Positions 61,234-64,000 of a stretch of 64,000 nt of DNA are shown one piece after another (position 1 is the stretch's first letter; the number at the start of each line of letters is the position of its first letter). A model generated the notes under the pieces. That model saw only the letters and a program-made list of their open reading frames with translations. It was not told the origin of the DNA and searched no databases. The stretch is taken from positions 1 to 64,000 of the forward strand of contig NZ_CACMSM010000001.1 in assembly GCF_902616385.1 (NCBI RefSeq), given 5' to 3'. The translations under genes were made by a program, and so were the position numbers. The stretch comes from an uncultured Prochlorococcus sp. GTDB lineage: Bacteria > Cyanobacteriota > Cyanobacteriia > PCC-6307 > Cyanobiaceae.

Positions 61234-64000
61234 ATGGGAGAGAGTATCAAAAGAATCATTGATCCATATCAAGATAGTTATTCCCCAAATGGAATAATTG
61301 GGGAGAAAGATGCATGTGGAGTTGGTTTTATAGCAAATGTTGAAGGTATAGAAAGCAACTGGATCCTCAAACAATCACTAAAGGGTCTCAACTGCATGGA
61401 GCATAGAGGAGGTTGTGGAGGAGATAGTGACTCAGGCGATGGAGCAGGGATATTATGTTCGATTCCGTGGGGTTATTTAGATGAAGAATTGAATCTTATA
61501 AATAAACAAAAATTGGACAGAGGTTTAGGTATGGTTTTTATGCCTAATAAGAAAGAGAAAATCGAAGAATGCAAATCAATATGTGAGGAGGAAGCAGAAA
61601 AATTAAGCTTCAAAGAAACATCTTGGAGAAAAGTCCCTGTAAATAATGAAATCTTAGGTCCTTTAGCCAAAGCAAATGTCCCATATATCTGTCAGTGGAT
61701 TTTATACATAGATACAAAAGATAATCAGAATATTGAAAGGCTTTTGTTCCAGTTAAGGAAAAGAATTGAAAAAAAAATAAGAGAAACCTTTAAAAACGAT
61801 GTTGGGGATTGTGAATTTTATTTTGCCTCGCTTAGTTCTCAAACAGTTGTATATAAAGGTATGGTTAGGTCTGAAATATTATCTGAATTCTATCAAGATC
61901 TAAAAAAAGATAATTTTAAGGTCTCATTTTCCGTTTATCATAGGAGATTTAGTACAAATACTCTTCCAAAATGGCCACTTGCCCAGCCCATGAGATTTTT
62001 AGGGCATAACGGGGAAATCAACACTCTTTTGGGCAATATTAATTGGGCTAAAGCTTCAGAAACACATATAGATGATTTTTGGGGAGAGCTATCTAATGAA
62101 ATAAAGCCTATTGTAGATGTAAATAAAAGTGATTCATCAAATCTTGATGCAACCCTTGAAATTAATATTCGTTCAGGTCAACCGATAACTGATTCATTAC
62201 TAAAACTTGTTCCTGAAGCATTTAGAGATCAACCAGACCTTGAAGAGAGAGATGATATTAAGTCATTTTATGAGTATTCTGCAAGCATACAAGAAGCTTG
62301 GGATGGTCCTGCTCTACTTGTATTCGCAGATGGAAATTTTGTAGGAGCAACGCTTGATAGGAATGGTCTAAGACCAGCAAGATATTCAATAACAAATGAT
62401 GGTTTTGTAATAATGGGTTCCGAAACAGGAGTAGTAGATCTTGAAGAGGAAAAAGTAATAGAAAAAGGTCGATTAGGACCGGGACAAATGTTAGCGGTTG
62501 ATTTTCATCAAAATAGAATTCTAAGAAATTGGGAGGTAAAATCCGAAGCGGCTCAAAGACATAATTATAAAAATCTTCTAATTAATAGAACCATAAAAAT
62601 TGAAAATAGTGAATGGTTTAAAGACTGCAAACTAAAAGATCTTGAGTTGTTACAACAACAAACGGCCTATGGGTTTTCATCAGAAGATAATGATCTTATC
62701 TTGGATTCAATGGCTTCATTAGCTAAAGAGCCAACCTATTGCATGGGAGACGATATCCCATTAGCCGTGCTTTCTTCAAAGCCACATATCTTATATGACT
62801 ATTTCAAGCAAAGATTTGCGCAAGTTACAAATCCTCCTATTGACCCACTGAGAGAAAAACTGGTAATGAGTTTAGAGATGCATCTTGGAGCAAGATGTAC
62901 TCCATTTGAAATTAAAGATCCTAAACCTTTTGTTCATTTACAAAGTCCAATACTCAATGAGAAAGAACTCATTTCCATTAAAAAATCAAAAATTAAATCT
63001 CAAACAATTTCAAGTTTGTTTGATATTGAGGATGGTGTTCAAGGCTTAGAAAACCAATTAAAAGCAATTTGCAAACAGAGTGAGCTCTCTATAAAAGAAG
63101 GTTGCTCTTTAATTATTATTTCTGATAAGGGAATTAATCCTAAAAAGACTTTTATTCCTCCTTTACTTGCTGTTGGGGCAATTCATCATTATCTTCTAAA
63201 AAAAGAAATCAGACTAAAAGCTTCTCTAATTATTGAAACAGGTCAATGTTGGAGCACCCATCACTTGGCTTGTTTGATTGGTTATGGTGCAAGCGCAGTT
63301 TGCCCTTGGTTGACCTTCGAAGCAGGTAGACACTGGTTAAAACATCCAAAAACTCAAAAACTCATTGATAGCAAAAAAATAAATCCATTATCAATAATTG
63401 ATGTTCAAGAAAATATTAAAAAAGCTTTAGAAGACGGTCTTAGGAAAATTCTTTCTAAAATAGGTATTTCACTTTTATCTAGTTACCATGGCGCACAAAT
63501 TTTTGAAGCTGTAGGCCTTGGATCTGACTTAATAAAAGTTGCTTTTGATGGTACAACAAGCCGCATCGCCGGCATAACATTAAAAGAATTAACTAATGAA
63601 ACAATTTCAATACATACGAAAGCCTACCCAGAGATCGATTTAAAAAAATTAGAATTTTTGGGATTTGTACAATTTAGAAATAATGGAGAATATCATTCCA
63701 ATAACCCTGAGATGTCCAAAGTTTTACATTCAGCCGTAAAACAAGGTCCAGGATACGATCATTTTGAAACTTACAAAAAACTCATTACTAATAGACCGAC
63801 CACATCTCTAAGAGATTTACTAACAATTAGTTCAAAAAGAAAAAGCATCCCATTAGAAGAAGTTGAAAGTGTTGAATCAATTTGCAAAAGGTTTTGTACT
63901 GGAGGAATGAGTTTGGGTGCTTTATCAAGAGAAGCGCATGAAGTGTTAGCAGTGGCTATGAACAGAATTGGTGGCAAAAGTAATAGTGGAGAAGGGGGAG
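61234..64000 (+). CDS. glsF: Ferredoxin-dependent glutamate synthase (partial, N-terminal 922 codons)
   Basis: GlsF (Fd-GOGAT) makes two glutamates from glutamine and 2-oxoglutarate with reduced ferredoxin, the main ammonium assimilation step after glutamine synthetase. The window holds codons 1-922 of about 1520. The N-terminal class II glutaminase has its nucleophile at Cys28 (KDACGVGF), exposed after removal of a propeptide. SVYHRRFSTNTLPKWPLAQP and LGHNGEINTLLGN are in the same domain. GAMSxGxxS-like FCTGGMSLGALSREAHE at the right edge begins the FMN-binding synthase domain. The gene is frequently named gltS or gltB in cyanobacteria. The ferredoxin type is inferred from lineage. Confidence 0.95.
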   Translation, partial: MGESIKRIIDPYQDSYSPNGIIGEKDACGVGFIANVEGIESNWILKQSLKGLNCMEHRGGCGGDSDSGDGAGILCSIPWGYLDEELNLINKQKLDRGLGMVFMPNKKEKIEECKSICEEEAEKLSFKETSWRKVPVNNEILGPLAKANVPYICQWILYIDTKDNQNIERLLFQLRKRIEKKIRETFKNDVGDCEFYFASLSSQTVVYKGMVRSEILSEFYQDLKKDNFKVSFSVYHRRFSTNTLPKWPLAQPMRFLGHNGEINTLLGNINWAKASETHIDDFWGELSNEIKPIVDVNKSDSSNLDATLEINIRSGQPITDSLLKLVPEAFRDQPDLEERDDIKSFYEYSASIQEAWDGPALLVFADGNFVGATLDRNGLRPARYSITNDGFVIMGSETGVVDLEEEKVIEKGRLGPGQMLAVDFHQNRILRNWEVKSEAAQRHNYKNLLINRTIKIENSEWFKDCKLKDLELLQQQTAYGFSSEDNDLILDSMASLAKEPTYCMGDDIPLAVLSSKPHILYDYFKQRFAQVTNPPIDPLREKLVMSLEMHLGARCTPFEIKDPKPFVHLQSPILNEKELISIKKSKIKSQTISSLFDIEDGVQGLENQLKAICKQSELSIKEGCSLIIISDKGINPKKTFIPPLLAVGAIHHYLLKKEIRLKASLIIETGQCWSTHHLACLIGYGASAVCPWLTFEAGRHWLKHPKTQKLIDSKKINPLSIIDVQENIKKALEDGLRKILSKIGISLLSSYHGAQIFEAVGLGSDLIKVAFDGTTSRIAGITLKELTNETISIHTKAYPEIDLKKLEFLGFVQFRNNGEYHSNNPEMSKVLHSAVKQGPGYDHFETYKKLITNRPTTSLRDLLTISSKRKSIPLEEVESVESICKRFCTGGMSLGALSREAHEVLAVAMNRIGGKSNSGEGG

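Overview
The window is a piece of a marine picocyanobacterial chromosome, almost certainly Prochlorococcus and most likely a high-light-adapted ecotype. The base composition is strongly AT-rich, genes are densely packed with very short spacers, and ATP synthase has the cyanobacterial b/b' layout. RNA polymerase beta' is split into rpoC1 and rpoC2. System II cytochrome c maturation genes, Ycf35, a high-light-inducible (Hli) protein, a plastoquinone/tocopherol-type methyltransferase, LL-diaminopimelate aminotransferase and ferredoxin-dependent glutamate synthase are all present. The ecotype is an inference from composition and gene content. No rRNA, insertion sequence, prophage, integrase or CRISPR array was seen, and no intergenic gap exceeds 300 bases.

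Layout. 1-4940 (-): ATP synthase operon atpI-B-E-G'-F-H-A-G, with the gamma subunit cut by the window edge. 5208-8469 (+): ftsW, then ccdA and ccsB (cytochrome c maturation). 8466-10705: queF, a small unknown gene, glnB (PII), tlyA and a possible 25-residue membrane microprotein. 10771-16237: purB, fumC and a Ski2-like helicase. 16377-20944 (+): biotin operon bioF-bioK-bioC-bioD-bioA, with a BioK-type pimeloyl-ACP esterase. 20953-27000: small conserved cyanobacterial proteins (DUF3143, J-domain, ferredoxin, Ycf35, DUF2997, HEAT repeat, Hli), plus rsmG, rlmN and an aldo/keto reductase. 27056-37767 (-): rpsT-tatD-rpoB-rpoC1-rpoC2. 37890-41064: hisD, rpiA and an HtrA protease. 41223-46826 (+): rimP-nusA-ylxR-infB. 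46843-50588: DUF3493 protein, tRNA-Thr(CGU), a B12-type radical SAM protein, clpS and dapL. 50885-56275: rne-rnhB, DUF1997, pheA, an MPBQ/MSBQ methyltransferase and a LON-domain protein. 56332-61040 (-): str operon rpsL-rpsG-fusA-tufA-rpsJ. 61234-64000 (+): the first 922 codons of ferredoxin-dependent glutamate synthase.

Most of the window is core machinery for energy, transcription, translation, biotin and nitrogen metabolism, and I found no clear undescribed multi-gene system. The best leads are small: RNA hairpins between atpB and atpE and between tufA and rpsJ; a structured rne leader; two tiny membrane proteins; an aldo/keto reductase that seems to have lost a C-terminal Fe-S domain while sitting beside a ferredoxin gene; and an NRPG hexapeptide array in IF-2. 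Products were assigned by reading the translations. No database search was run.
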